64,000 nt of DNA, taken from Mucilaginibacter yixingensis (GTDB lineage Bacteria > Bacteroidota > Bacteroidia > Sphingobacteriales > Sphingobacteriaceae). The DNA lies in NCBI RefSeq assembly GCF_041080815.1, contig NZ_CP160205.1, positions 3,906,001 to 3,970,000 of the forward strand, read 5' to 3'. Below are positions 42,078 to 50,917 of this stretch, piece after piece; within the stretch, counting starts at the first letter, position 1; each line of letters opens with the position of its first letter. The notes under the pieces are model-generated. The model was not told where the DNA came from and searched no databases. It saw nothing but the letters and a program-made list of their open reading frames with translations. The position numbers and the translations under genes were made by a program.

Positions 42078-43373
42078 TTATCCATTTGACGGCTTACCGG
42101 TGCCCTTTTTACCGCCACGGCGCCAGTTGCTTTTATTGCGTGTGTTTTTGTTATTATTATTACGCGGCGACTGCCTGCTGTTATGGTGCGGATTGTTTTT
42201 CAGCTCCTCGCGGATGCGCTCCTGCGTGCTCAGCTGTTTCATCGGGTATGGATGCTCCTCCTCAACCGGGATTTGCTTGGCAATGAGTTTATGGATGTCC
42301 TTTAAAAACTCTTTCTCCTCGGTATCACAAAATGATAGAGCCATACCACTAGCTCCTGCCCTGCCGGTACGACCGATACGGTGTACGTAGGTTTCAGGTA
42401 TGTTAGGCAGTTCGTAATTAATCACATGCGTCAGCTCGTCAATATCAATACCACGGGCGGCAATATCTGTAGCTACCAGCACACGGGTGGTGCGGTTTTT
42501 GAAGTTAGTTAACGCGCGCTGACGGGCATTTTGCGACTTATTACCATGGATAGCCTCGGCAGTGATGCCGGCTTTAGCCAGGTCTTTCACCACTTTATCT
42601 GCACCGTGTTTGGTGCGGGTAAACACCAATACGGTTTCAATGCTTTGGTCTTTCAATACGTGTTGCAGCAAGCCTCGCTTATCGGCCTTGTCTACAAAAT
42701 AAATAGTCTGCTGTATGGTATCGGCTGTTGATGACACCGGTGTTACTTCTACCTTGGCTGGATTATTCAAGATGCTATCCGCCAGTTGCTGAATTTCTGC
42801 GGGCATAGTGGCCGAGAAGAACAATGTTTGCCTTTTTGCCGGCACCTTGCTTAAAATGCGTTTCACATCGTGCACAAAACCCATATCCAGCATACGGTCG
42901 GCCTCGTCCAGTACCAATATTTTAAGGTGCGAGAGACTAACATAACCCTGATTCATCAAATCGATCAAACGACCGGGGGTAGCTACCAAAATATCAACCC
43001 CGCGACGCAAGGTATCAACCTGCGGATTCTGGGACACGCCACCGAAGATAACGGCATGTTTCAAACCCGTAAAACGGCCATAGGCCGTAATGCTCTCGGC
43101 AATCTGGATAGCCAGCTCTCGGGTTGGAGTTAATATCAGCGTTTTAATGCTTTTTTGCTCCTTATGCTGCTGGCGCTGCTGATAAAGCAGTTGCAACACT
43201 GGAATGGAAAATGCGGCGGTTTTACCGGTACCGGTTTGGGCACAGCCCAGCAGATCGCGCTGCTGCAATATATATGGAATAGCCTGGGCCTGTATGGGCG
43301 TAGGCTGTGTATAACCCTCTTGTTTTAAGGCCTTGAGGATAGGCTCAATTAATTTAAGATCCTGAAATGACAT
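42078..43373 (-). CDS. DEAD-box RNA helicase (RhlE-like)
   Basis: 431 residues. All helicase motifs are visible: Q motif GYTQPTPIQAQAIP, motif I AQTGTGKT, Ia PTRELAIQI, II DEAD, III SAT, V ATDIAARGID, VI HRIGRTGRAG. The last 50 residues are a basic, Asn/Arg/Gly-rich tail (NNNNKNTRNKSNWRRGGKKG) likely to bind RNA. RhlE-type helicases act in ribosome assembly, RNA decay and cold adaptation. Own promoter and terminator. Confidence 0.95.
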   Translation of the reverse strand: MSFQDLKLIEPILKALKQEGYTQPTPIQAQAIPYILQQRDLLGCAQTGTGKTAAFSIPVLQLLYQQRQQHKEQKSIKTLILTPTRELAIQIAESITAYGRFTGLKHAVIFGGVSQNPQVDTLRRGVDILVATPGRLIDLMNQGYVSLSHLKILVLDEADRMLDMGFVHDVKRILSKVPAKRQTLFFSATMPAEIQQLADSILNNPAKVEVTPVSSTADTIQQTIYFVDKADKRGLLQHVLKDQSIETVLVFTRTKHGADKVVKDLAKAGITAEAIHGNKSQNARQRALTNFKNRTTRVLVATDIAARGIDIDELTHVINYELPNIPETYVHRIGRTGRAGASGMALSFCDTEEKEFLKDIHKLIAKQIPVEEEHPYPMKQLSTQERIREELKNNPHHNSRQSPRNNNNKNTRNKSNWRRGGKKGTGKPSNG

Positions 43374-43455
43374 GTATTGTTATTGTATGGCGCCGATGCG
43401 TATTGTTTAGAAAAGTCTACGATATGAATTGGCTATCAGCGCTGTTTTATTTTGG

Positions 43456-43463
43456 CAAAGGTA
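43456..43463 (-). promoter_or_regulatory. -7 promoter element (TACCTTTG) for the helicase gene
   Basis: Read on the minus strand, 82 bases before the ATG at 43373, leaving a leader of about 75 bases. A long leader is usual for cold-responsive helicase genes, but no specific structure was recognised. Confidence 0.55.
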
Positions 43464-43642
43464 CGCAATTAAGCCCACAATCTGCATACCGCAAATTAGT
43501 GGCAAAATGCCCGCTGCAGGCAATAAAAACTAAATTAATTGCGTTGGGAATCAGTTGACCATAAAAAAAGTGACCTGCCAGATTTTACCTTTTGGCATAG
43601 AAATAGTCATATATACAAAGAGTTTAGTTAAAATTTACCGAT

Positions 43643-43990
43643 ATGAAAACGTTAAAAACAGTATTGATAGCCGCCATATTAACCGTTGGTTCTTTGAGTT
43701 TGGCCAATGCGCAAACCCGCTTCCACGTTAGTGTTAATACCCCTGGCTTACATATAAGCGCCGGCAATTACCATCGTGGTTATTATGGTCCGGCTTATTA
43801 TCAGCCTGCTTACTATGAACCGGCACCTGCTTATTATGAGCCGGAGTATTGCGCACCATCTTACCCGGTATATTACCGTCATTACAGGCCAGCATATTAC
43901 CGTCACGAGTACCGCCGCGTAGTTTACCGTCATGAGTACTACCGCCCGGCTTATTATGGTGGTTACCATAGGGGTTACCGTCATTGGTAA
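43643..43990 (+). CDS. Secreted Tyr/His/Pro-rich small protein
   Basis: 115 residues. Signal peptide (VLIAAILTVGSLSLANAQ), a short normal segment RFHVSVNTPGLHISAGNYHRGYY, then a low-complexity tail built of units like PAYYEP, YYRHYRPAYYRHEY and YRHEYYRPAYY up to the C-terminus RGYRHW. About a third of the mature residues are Tyr and many of the rest His, Arg or Pro. One Cys only. Possibly an envelope or extracellular metal-binding or crosslinking protein; small YXH-rich secreted proteins of unknown role are common in Sphingobacteriaceae. Monocistronic with a strong terminator. Confidence 0.75.
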   Translation: MKTLKTVLIAAILTVGSLSLANAQTRFHVSVNTPGLHISAGNYHRGYYGPAYYQPAYYEPAPAYYEPEYCAPSYPVYYRHYRPAYYRHEYRRVVYRHEYYRPAYYGGYHRGYRHW

Positions 43991-43992
43991 TG

Positions 43993-44160
43993 CCTGATTT
44001 CGAAATTCGGATGTTCAATTTCGGATTTACTAAGTTTGATTTTGGACCGAAAACAAAAAGCCGTTTTGCAACTAGCAAAACGGCTTTTTTATTTATCAAT
44101 CTAGCCCGAAAGCCGACATCCTACTAATCCGAAATCGAACATCCGAAACTCGAAATCAAT
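43993..44160. repeat. CCGAAAT-type repeats flanking a terminator
   Basis: GATTTCGAAATTCGGATG...TTTCGGATTTA at 43996-44030 faces ATCCGAAATCGAACATCCGAAACTCGAAATC at 44128-44157, inverted. Confidence 0.65.
44055..44090. terminator. Bidirectional terminator between the Tyr-rich gene and asnS
   Basis: AAAAAGCCGTTTTGC / GCAAAACGGCTTTTTT, loop AACTA. Serves both convergent genes. Confidence 0.9.
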
Positions 44161-45596
44161 TAAAACTCTGCATTCTTAGGGAACCTTGGGAACGGAATCA
44201 CGTCTCTGATGTTACCCATGCCGGTAACAAACAGTACCAAACGCTCAAAGCCCAAACCGAAACCGGCGTGCGGACAAGCACCGAAACGGCGGGTATCCAG
44301 GTACCACCATAGCTCTTCGGTCGGGATGTGCATCTCGTTCATGCGTTGCTCCAAGCGGTCCAGGCGTTCCTCACGTTGCGATCCACCCACAATCTCACCA
44401 ATGCCCGGGAACAGGATGTCCATTGCGCGTACGGTCTTACCGTCGTCATTCTGGCGCATGTAAAAGGCTTTGATCTCTTTTGGATAATCAGTCAGAATCA
44501 CTGGTTTTTTAAAGTGTTTCTCAACCAGGTAACGCTCGTGCTCTGATTGCAGATCGGCGCCCCAGCCTTCTATCAGGTACTGGAATTTTTTCTTTTTGTT
44601 ATGCGATGAATCACGCAGGATATCGATAGCCTCAGTATAAGTGATACGCATAAAATCGTTATCCAGGCAGAACTGCAGTTTATCCAGCAGGTTCAGTTCA
44701 GAACGCTCTTGCTGTGGCTTCTGCTTTTCTTCTTCCAGTAAACGCTGGGTCAAAAACTCAATATCCTCTTTGTTATGTTCCAGCGCGTAGCTGATCACGT
44801 ATTTCAGCAGCGCCTCGGCCATATCCATGTTATCGTTCAGGTCATAAAAAGCCATTTCGGGCTCAATCATCCAGAACTCTGCCAGGTGACGGGTGGTATT
44901 TGAGTTTTCGGCACGGAACGTCGGGCCGAAAGTATAGATATCGCTCAGAGCCATTGCACCCAGCTCACCTTCCAGCTGACCAGATACGGTTAGGTTGGCC
45001 GCGCGACCAAAGAAATCTTGTTTAAAATCAACCTCACCCGATTCGGTACGCGGCGGGTTACCAATATCAAAGTTGGTTACATGGAACATCTCGCCTGCAC
45101 CCTCGGCATCACTGGCGGTGATAATTGGGGTATGCAGGTAAACAAAACCCTGCTCCTGAAAAAACTTATGAACGGCAAATGCCAGACTGTTACGCACACG
45201 GAACACCGCGCCAAACGTGTTGGTACGGAAACGCAGGTGCGCAATCTCGCGCAGAAACTCCAGGCTATGCTTTTTTGGCTGCAGCGGATATTTCTCCGGA
45301 TCACTGTCGCCCAGTATCTCAATGCTGGTGGCTTTTACTTCCACCGTCTGTCCTTTACCTAACGACTCGATCAGCTGACCGGTTACGGCAATGGCTGCGC
45401 CGGTGGTGATGCGCTTTAGCAGCGCCTCATCGGTGTTCTGGAAATCGACAACAATCTGCAGGTTATTATTGGTAGAGCCGTCGTTTAAAGCGATAAACTG
45501 ATTATTGCGGAAGGTGCGTACCCATCCTTTAACAGTAACTTCGGTGCCGGTTTGACCGCCGGCCAACAATGCTTTAATTTTTGTTCGCTGACTCAT
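44160..45596 (-). CDS. asnS: Asparaginyl-tRNA synthetase
   Basis: 478 residues from ATG 45596 (MSQRTKIKALL). The open frame continues upstream but through AGCCACA palindromes, so the longer start is rejected. N-terminal OB-fold anticodon-binding domain (about 15-110: VTVKGWVRTFRNNQFIALNDGS), then the class II core with motif 2 (TFRAENSNTTRHLAEFWMIEPE) and motif 3 (GFGLGFERLVLFVTGMGNIRDVIPFPR). The NIRDVIPFPR end is the AsnRS/AspRS pattern, and the length and HLAEFWMIEPEMAF favour AsnRS. Confidence 0.96.
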   Translation of the reverse strand: MSQRTKIKALLAGGQTGTEVTVKGWVRTFRNNQFIALNDGSTNNNLQIVVDFQNTDEALLKRITTGAAIAVTGQLIESLGKGQTVEVKATSIEILGDSDPEKYPLQPKKHSLEFLREIAHLRFRTNTFGAVFRVRNSLAFAVHKFFQEQGFVYLHTPIITASDAEGAGEMFHVTNFDIGNPPRTESGEVDFKQDFFGRAANLTVSGQLEGELGAMALSDIYTFGPTFRAENSNTTRHLAEFWMIEPEMAFYDLNDNMDMAEALLKYVISYALEHNKEDIEFLTQRLLEEEKQKPQQERSELNLLDKLQFCLDNDFMRITYTEAIDILRDSSHNKKKKFQYLIEGWGADLQSEHERYLVEKHFKKPVILTDYPKEIKAFYMRQNDDGKTVRAMDILFPGIGEIVGGSQREERLDRLEQRMNEMHIPTEELWWYLDTRRFGACPHAGFGLGFERLVLFVTGMGNIRDVIPFPRFPKNAEF

Positions 45597-45618
45597 ATAA
45601 TTTTTTTTAAATGAGCGG

Positions 45619-45626
45619 CAAAAATA
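45619..45626 (-). promoter_or_regulatory. -7 promoter element (TATTTTTG) for asnS
   Basis: Read on the minus strand, 22 bases before ATG 45596. The expected -33 position falls inside a CTCAAATCTCACGTCTCAC repeat. Confidence 0.55.
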
Positions 45627-45691
45627 CAATTTTGATGTGAGACGTGAGATTTGAGATGTGAGAATTATTACAATGCTCACCTTAAAAAACG

Positions 45692-45803
45692 TAGAGCCAC
45701 ATATTTGTGGCTCTCCTGTGCAAAGAATATCCTCAGGGAGCCACATGCCAACGGCCCTTCGTGCAGGGAATATCCTCAAGGAGCCACAAATATGTGGCTC
45801 TAC
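45692..45803. repeat. AGCCACATATTTGTGGCT palindromes and TGAGATTTGAGATG repeat
   Basis: GTAGAGCCACATATTTGTGGCTC at about 45691 and GAGCCACAAATATGTGGCTCTAC at about 45780 form an outer inverted pair enclosing a degenerate third copy (GGGAGCCACATG). A tract GTGAGACGTGAGATTTGAGATGTGAG at 45636-45661 precedes it. Confidence 0.8.
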
Positions 45804-45839
45804 GTTATGTATAAGCATCCTCATATCTGCACATTTCCC

Positions 45840-45847
45840 TAAGTTTG
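45840..45847 (+). promoter_or_regulatory. -7 promoter element (TAAGTTTG) for the EamA gene
   Basis: Six bases before ATG 45853, so the mRNA should be nearly leaderless; fixes the start codon. Confidence 0.5.
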
Positions 45848-45852
45848 CCTTA

Positions 45853-46707
45853 ATGAACCCAAAGCTTAGTTTGGCCATTGGCATTGTATGTATTGCGTTC
45901 TCGCCTATTTTTGTAAAACTGGCGGGCACGGCGCCGCTGGCTGCTGCGTTTTACCGCATTGCCTTTGCCTGGGTTTTGCTGGCGCCGTATTGCATCATCA
46001 AAAAGCAAACGGCTATTGCCCGTAAGGATCTGCTGATTGCACTGTTGGCTGGCTTCATCTTCGCCAGCGATATTGCCGTTTGGAACATCTCTATATTAAA
46101 AATCAGCGCCACGGTATCAACTTTGCTGGCTAACCTTGCACCTGTTTGGGTGGGGCTGATGAGTTATATTTTCCTGCGCAAAAAATCGGGGTGGCTATTC
46201 TGGGTAGGTACGCTCATTGCAATTGCCGGCATGGTGGTACTGGTTGGCTTCGATCAGTTAATCGGATTGAAATTTAACATCGGTATTGTGTTGGCAGTAA
46301 CCGCCAGCATATTTTACAGCATTTATATCTTGCTTACCAAAGGTGTGTTGCAGCGTATCAGCACCCTAACCTTTATGTTTTATAATATGCTGGGGGCGAT
46401 GTTGTTTCTGCTATTAATTAACTGGACGCAAGGCGCAGATTTGCTGCATTACCCCACCAACGTGTGGCTCAACTTCATCGGCATGGGACTGATCTGTCAG
46501 CTAGGGGGATGGCTCACCATTAACTACGCTATCGGCCTGCTGCCGGCTACCAAAACAGCCATTGCATTGCTGAGCCAAACTGTGGTAACTGCTATAATAG
46601 CCGCTATTTTGCTACATGAGCAACTGGAGATGAAAGAGATTATTGGTAGTATGATTGTTTTGGCGGGGATTGCTATTACGTTTGTAAAACAGCGAAGCCT
46701 ACCATAG
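45853..46707 (+). CDS. EamA-family (DMT) transporter
   Basis: 284 residues from ATG 45853 (MNPKLSLAIGIVCIAFSPIFVKLAG); the longer frame upstream reads through palindromic repeats. Ten predicted membrane helices in two EamA repeats (about 5-135 and 145-280). Members export amino acids, nucleosides or other metabolites; substrate unknown. Read divergently from asnS. Confidence 0.9.
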   Translation: MNPKLSLAIGIVCIAFSPIFVKLAGTAPLAAAFYRIAFAWVLLAPYCIIKKQTAIARKDLLIALLAGFIFASDIAVWNISILKISATVSTLLANLAPVWVGLMSYIFLRKKSGWLFWVGTLIAIAGMVVLVGFDQLIGLKFNIGIVLAVTASIFYSIYILLTKGVLQRISTLTFMFYNMLGAMLFLLLINWTQGADLLHYPTNVWLNFIGMGLICQLGGWLTINYAIGLLPATKTAIALLSQTVVTAIIAAILLHEQLEMKEIIGSMIVLAGIAITFVKQRSLP

Positions 46708-46999
46708 ACTCTTGATAGATTCGATTGAATTAGCGTTCATTGCCGTTGACTTTAGTCAACGGATTAAAGCAAATTATAAATGGCTTTAGCCTAAATTGGC
46801 AAGCAGAGCAATCACTTAAATTTGGCTAAAGCCATTTAATATAAGAGCAATCACTTAAATTTGGCTAAAGCCATTTAATATAATTGTATATTCCGTCCCA
46901 TGAATGGGACGGCAATGGGTACCGCCATTCACACCGTATGTTAATTAACTGTAGAAAACTATTGACGCGGTTAACCGTATTACCATCATCATAATATTT
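46708..46999. repeat. Spacer with 39-base tandem repeat and TTTAGTCAACGG-type palindromes
   Basis: CCGTTGACTTTAGTCAACGG (46743-46762) is a perfect palindrome; two 39-base units starting AGAGCAATCACTTAAATTTG occupy 46805-46843 and 46844-46882; TGGCTTTAGCC occurs inverted to them at 46781; CCGTCCCATGAATGGGACGG (46894-46913) is another palindrome. No gene was seen. Confidence 0.85.
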
Positions 47000-47007
47000 T
47001 ACTTTTG
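47000..47007 (+). promoter_or_regulatory. -7 promoter element (TACTTTTG) for dnaG
   Basis: Fits TAnnTTTG, 34 bases before ATG 47041. Confidence 0.5.
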
Positions 47008-47040
47008 TAACCCCGCTAATTTTTAGCGCACTGTTTTATT

Positions 47041-49026
47041 ATGATCACCAAGCTCAGCATCGATAAAATTATGGAAGCTACCGACATTGTGGAGGTAGTG
47101 GGCGAGTTTGTGCAATTAAAAAAACGTGGTGCCAATTACGTGGGCCTCTCCCCTTTCTCCAACGAGCGTACGCCATCGTTCACCGTATCTCCGGCCAAAG
47201 GCATCTTTAAATGCTTCTCTTCCGGCAAAGGTGGTTCGGCCATCACGTTTTTGATGGAACTGGAGAAGTTTACCTATCCCGAAGCGCTGAAATGGCTGGC
47301 CAAAAAGTACGGCATTGAGGTTGAGGAAATTTTAGACAAGCCCGAAAACAGGGAAGAAGAAACCCGCCGCGAAAGCCTGATGGTTGCCACGGCTTACGCT
47401 GCCAAGTTTTTTCAGGATAGCCTGTGGGAGACAGCAGACGGGCAAAACATTGGTCTTAGCTATTATAAAGAGCGTGCCTTTACGCCCGAGACTATCCGCA
47501 AATTTGAGTTGGGTTACTCGCCCGATCAATGGGAAGCGTTTTCGGCCAAAGCTATTAAAGAGGGGTATAAAGAAGAGTTTCTGACCGAGGCTGGCTTGTC
47601 GGTTAAGCGGGATAACGGCAGTTTGTACGACAGATACCGCGGCCGTGTAATGTTCCCCATCCACAGCATTACCGGCAGGGTAATTGCCTTTGGTGGCCGT
47701 ACCCTCAAAAGCGACAAAAGCGTACCCAAATATGTCAACTCTCCGGAGAGCGACATCTACCATAAATCAAACGTACTTTACGGTTTATACTTTGCCAAGA
47801 AAGCCATTCGCGATGAGGATAACTGCTACCTTGTAGAAGGTTATGCCGATGTGATCTCGGTACACCAGGCGGGCATTGAAAACGTGGTGGCCTCGTCGGG
47901 CACCTCGCTTACCGTAGAGCAAATCAGGCTGATTGGTCGCCTCACTAAAAACATCACCATATTATATGATGGCGATGCGGCAGGTATCAAGGCCTCGCTG
48001 CGCGGACTGGATCTGATTCTGGAAGAAGGCCTGAACGTAAAAGTAGTACTGTTCCCCGATGGGAACGACCCCGACTCATACGTGCGCCAGCTGGGCAGCA
48101 GCGCATTTAAGAAGTACATCGACGAGAACAAAAAGGATTTTATTCTTTTTAAGACCAATGCACTGCTTAAAGACGCAGCTAATGATCCGATAAAACGGGC
48201 AGGCGTGATCCGTGAGGTGGTGGAAAGTATTGCTAAGATTCCTGACTCGATCAAGGCATCGGTATTCATCAAAGAGTGTAGTATGCTGATGCAGATCGAT
48301 GAGCGCGCCCTGCTTACCGAGCTGAACAAGATGCGCATGGCCAAGGCCAAAAAAGATGGCCAGTCGCAACAGCAGCAACAATACACGCCGCAATTTCATC
48401 CAGATCAACCTCCTCCTGATTTTTACGAGCAGTTTGACCCGAGCATTGAGCCTAACTATGCCGATTATGCCCGCGAAGCCCCGCCCCGTCCCGATGGCGA
48501 GCTGCAGGAACGCGAGATTGTTCGTCTGTTATTGCTCTACGGCAACCAGATGATTGAGATTGATGCCAGTAACAATACCAGCACCTATATCGGTCCGTTT
48601 ATAGTGGGCATGCTGGACGACGTAGAGTTTGAACACGAAGACTGCAAAAAGTTTGTTGACCTGTACAAAAGCCAGGTAGAAAAAGGCGACCTGCCGGATG
48701 ATAACTTCTTCATCCACCAGCAGGACAAGCAGATTGTAGACATGACCATTGATATGCTCACCCCGCTCTACATCCTGAGTGATAACTGGGAGGCCATGCA
48801 CAACATCACCACCAATGATGAACAACGCGACCTGAAAGCCACCATTATGAACGGCGTATATCACCTTAAAAAACACAAGGTGAGCAAGATTCTGGAAAAA
48901 CTGCTGCATGATCTGCAACACTGCACCGTTGAAACCGACATTGAGATACTGCAAAGCCAGTATATGTTTATGAAAAAGGTGGAGCGCAAAATTGCCGATG
49001 AGCTGGGGATTGTGATATTGCGGTAG
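47041..49026 (+). CDS. dnaG: DNA primase, with degenerate zinc-binding site
   Basis: 661 residues. Makes RNA primers for replication. The N-terminal CHC2-type domain keeps its scaffold (GLSPFSNERTPSFTVSPAKGIFKCFSSGKGGSAITF) but three of four zinc ligands are changed: C to S37, H to S40 and C to S61; only C58 remains. The RNA-polymerase domain follows with YGLYFAKKAI, the TOPRIM motif YLVEGYADVISVHQAG and the metal Asps in LYDGDAAGIKASLRG and FPDGNDPDSYV. The C-terminal third includes a Gln-rich linker near 440 and a helicase-interaction domain. Intact and probably functional. Confidence 0.95.
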   Translation: MITKLSIDKIMEATDIVEVVGEFVQLKKRGANYVGLSPFSNERTPSFTVSPAKGIFKCFSSGKGGSAITFLMELEKFTYPEALKWLAKKYGIEVEEILDKPENREEETRRESLMVATAYAAKFFQDSLWETADGQNIGLSYYKERAFTPETIRKFELGYSPDQWEAFSAKAIKEGYKEEFLTEAGLSVKRDNGSLYDRYRGRVMFPIHSITGRVIAFGGRTLKSDKSVPKYVNSPESDIYHKSNVLYGLYFAKKAIRDEDNCYLVEGYADVISVHQAGIENVVASSGTSLTVEQIRLIGRLTKNITILYDGDAAGIKASLRGLDLILEEGLNVKVVLFPDGNDPDSYVRQLGSSAFKKYIDENKKDFILFKTNALLKDAANDPIKRAGVIREVVESIAKIPDSIKASVFIKECSMLMQIDERALLTELNKMRMAKAKKDGQSQQQQQYTPQFHPDQPPPDFYEQFDPSIEPNYADYAREAPPRPDGELQEREIVRLLLLYGNQMIEIDASNNTSTYIGPFIVGMLDDVEFEHEDCKKFVDLYKSQVEKGDLPDDNFFIHQQDKQIVDMTIDMLTPLYILSDNWEAMHNITTNDEQRDLKATIMNGVYHLKKHKVSKILEKLLHDLQHCTVETDIEILQSQYMFMKKVERKIADELGIVILR

Positions 49027-49206
49027 AACCTCTCCCAACCCTCTCCAAAGGAGAGGGCTTTCATCATCATTCTATAAATCCATTTGTCATTGCGAGGAAC
49101 AGCGGGGATTGTGCGACAGGGTGACGAAGCAATCTCTTCGCATGCAAAACGGCACTACATATCCAATTGTCTTATGACGAGATTGCTTCGTGCCTCGCAA
49201 TGACAA
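49027..49206. repeat. CTCTCC repeat followed by long inverted repeat
   Basis: CCTCTCCCAACCCTCTCC...GGAGAGGGC at 49027-49060, then TTGTCATTGCGAGGAACAGC...GCAATCTC pairing with GAGATTGCTTCG...CTCGCAATGACAA (49085-49206). The second block is a close relative of 58808-58903. Confidence 0.85.
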
Positions 49207-49273
49207 ACAGCATAAAACCTTTTTCCCTTTTCAATTCTAAATTTTTACTTTTCGCCATCTAAAAATCACCCAC

Positions 49274-49642
49274 ATGCCTGCACACATAGAACTTGGTAAA
49301 CGGGGCGAGCAACTGGCCCGCACACACCTGGAAGCTACGGGCTATGAGATTTTAGACCAAAACTGGACGCATGCCAAGGCCGAAATTGATATAATTGCCT
49401 ATAAAAACGGAGTGATTATATTTATTGAGGTAAAATCGCGTTCTTATAATTACTTTGGCGAGCCTGAAGACTTTGTAGACCGCCGCAAGCAGCGTTTGCT
49501 GGCCCGGGCTGCCGATGAATACATTTACCTGATGAACCATCAGGGCGAAGTGCGGTTTGATATTGTATCTGTACTGTTTGCCTCTGATGATTCGCACAAA
49601 TTGAAACACATAGAAGATGCCTTTTGGCCTCAGCCTGAATAA
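49274..49642 (+). CDS. YraN family (UPF0102) nuclease-fold protein
   Basis: 122 residues. LGKRGEQLARTHLEATGYEILDQNW, then AEIDIIAYKNGVIIFIEVKSRSYNYFG contains the E-x-D...ExK restriction-endonuclease-like site. The family has no settled role; a DNA-repair or processing function has been proposed. The glutaminyl cyclase gene follows after 9 bases. Confidence 0.92.
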   Translation: MPAHIELGKRGEQLARTHLEATGYEILDQNWTHAKAEIDIIAYKNGVIIFIEVKSRSYNYFGEPEDFVDRRKQRLLARAADEYIYLMNHQGEVRFDIVSVLFASDDSHKLKHIEDAFWPQPE

Positions 49643-49651
49643 TTATTACAA

Positions 49652-50713
49652 ATGAAAACTTTAAAAGTACTAGCTCTGGGCGGCGCACTCCTGCTGGCCT
49701 TCGGATGCAGCCACAAAGACAACAAAACAGCAATGACCCTGAGCCCCGAAATGGGCACCACCTATAAAACCGGCGACGCCATACCGGTAAAACTGCAATA
49801 CCCATCTGACGTTAAACCCGATTCTGTAGTTTATCTGCTTGATTCGGTTCGTTTTGCATCTACAAAAGATTCAGCCGGCATAAAACTAAAAACCGATACC
49901 ATGCGATTGGGTTCGAGGTTGATTACCGCCAAACTTTACCAGGGCGGCAAGGCCGAAGAGGTATCAACCAACTTTATGCTCTACCCCTCAAAAGCTCCGG
50001 AAGAATTAGCTTATAAGGTTGACAAAGTTTTCCCGCATGATACCAGTAGTTATACAGAGGGTCTGTTATATCAAGACGGCTTTTTATACGAAAGCGATGG
50101 CGGTCGCGAGGGCGAAGATGCCGGCCGTTCAAGCTTGCGCAAGGTAAACGTGGAAACCGGCAAACCAGTATTGAAAGTTGACGGCGATCCCAAAGTATTT
50201 TCGGAAGGTATTTCCATCGTAGGCGATAAACTGATCCAGTTGACTTATACCGAAAAACTGGGTTACGTTTATGATAAAAACACTTTCAAGCTGCTCAAAA
50301 CCTTCACCAATAATGTTGGGTATGAGGGTTGGGGCATGTGTTATGACGGCCATAAACTGTACATGGATGATAGCACCAACCGCGTTTGGTTCCTCAACCC
50401 TGAGACTTACGCTGCTACCGGTTTTATTGACGTTTATGATGACAAAGGTCCGGTAAACCAGATCAACGAGCTGGAAATGATTGATGGCAAGCTGTGGGCC
50501 AATATTTATCAAACAGACACAATTATTGTGATAGACCCTAAAACGGGAGCCGTATTACAAAGCATTGATTTGAGCAAGCTCTACCCGCAGGCGCAACGCG
50601 CACCAAATGCCGACGTACTGAACGGTATAGCCTGGGACCCGCAAGGCAAACGCCTGTTTATAACAGGCAAAAAATGGCCTAAGCTGTACCAGATCAGCGT
50701 GGCCAAGAAGTAA
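49652..50713 (+). CDS. Glutaminyl-peptide cyclotransferase lipoprotein
   Basis: 353 residues. Lipoprotein signal (VLALGGALLLAFGCSHKDNK; lipobox LAFGC). Residues about 25-115 form an Ig-like beta domain, and about 120-353 are the five-bladed propeller glutaminyl cyclase (plant/bacterial type): HDTSSYTEGLLYQDGFLYESDG, FSEGISIVG, GYEGWGMCYDGHKLYMDDS, INELEMIDGKLWANIYQTDTI, LNGIAWDP. It converts N-terminal Gln to pyroglutamate on exported proteins, common in Bacteroidota where many exported proteins begin with Gln after signal cleavage. Probably cotranscribed with yraN. Confidence 0.92.
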   Translation: MKTLKVLALGGALLLAFGCSHKDNKTAMTLSPEMGTTYKTGDAIPVKLQYPSDVKPDSVVYLLDSVRFASTKDSAGIKLKTDTMRLGSRLITAKLYQGGKAEEVSTNFMLYPSKAPEELAYKVDKVFPHDTSSYTEGLLYQDGFLYESDGGREGEDAGRSSLRKVNVETGKPVLKVDGDPKVFSEGISIVGDKLIQLTYTEKLGYVYDKNTFKLLKTFTNNVGYEGWGMCYDGHKLYMDDSTNRVWFLNPETYAATGFIDVYDDKGPVNQINELEMIDGKLWANIYQTDTIIVIDPKTGAVLQSIDLSKLYPQAQRAPNADVLNGIAWDPQGKRLFITGKKWPKLYQISVAKK

Positions 50714-50715
50714 AA

Positions 50716-50835
50716 GCCCCCTAGCCCCCTAAAGGGGGAATGATGGCAAATGCGTGAATGTGCAGATATGCCGATGATCTTAATTAACTGATTTCATTTG
50801 CACATCTGCACATTTTCATATCCGCACATCTCGCT
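50716..50835. repeat. CCCCCTAAAGGGGG block and TGTGCAGATATGC repeats
   Basis: GCCCCCTAGCCCCCTAAAGGGGG at 50717-50739, then ATGTGCAGATATGCCGATG at 50758-50776 and an inverted partner CATTTGCACATCTGCACATTTTCATATCC at 50795-50823. Confidence 0.75.
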
Positions 50836-50917
50836 AAAACACACCCATTTAAGTAAAATTTCTGCCATTCGCTGAAAAGTTCATGGATATATGCTTTCAG
50901 TGAACGATTTTTGCGGC

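Noticed and set aside
43367..43558. 63-codon plus-strand frame upstream of the helicase
   Set aside because: It overlaps the helicase start and its promoter, with no conserved-looking composition.
45597..45929. N-terminal extension of AsnRS
   Set aside because: It passes through palindromes and the divergent EamA promoter; the conserved start is at 45596 just after a TATTTTTG box.
49910..49935. GGTTCGAGG resembling a tRNA T-arm
   Set aside because: It is inside the glutaminyl cyclase coding region, and no cloverleaf can be built around it.
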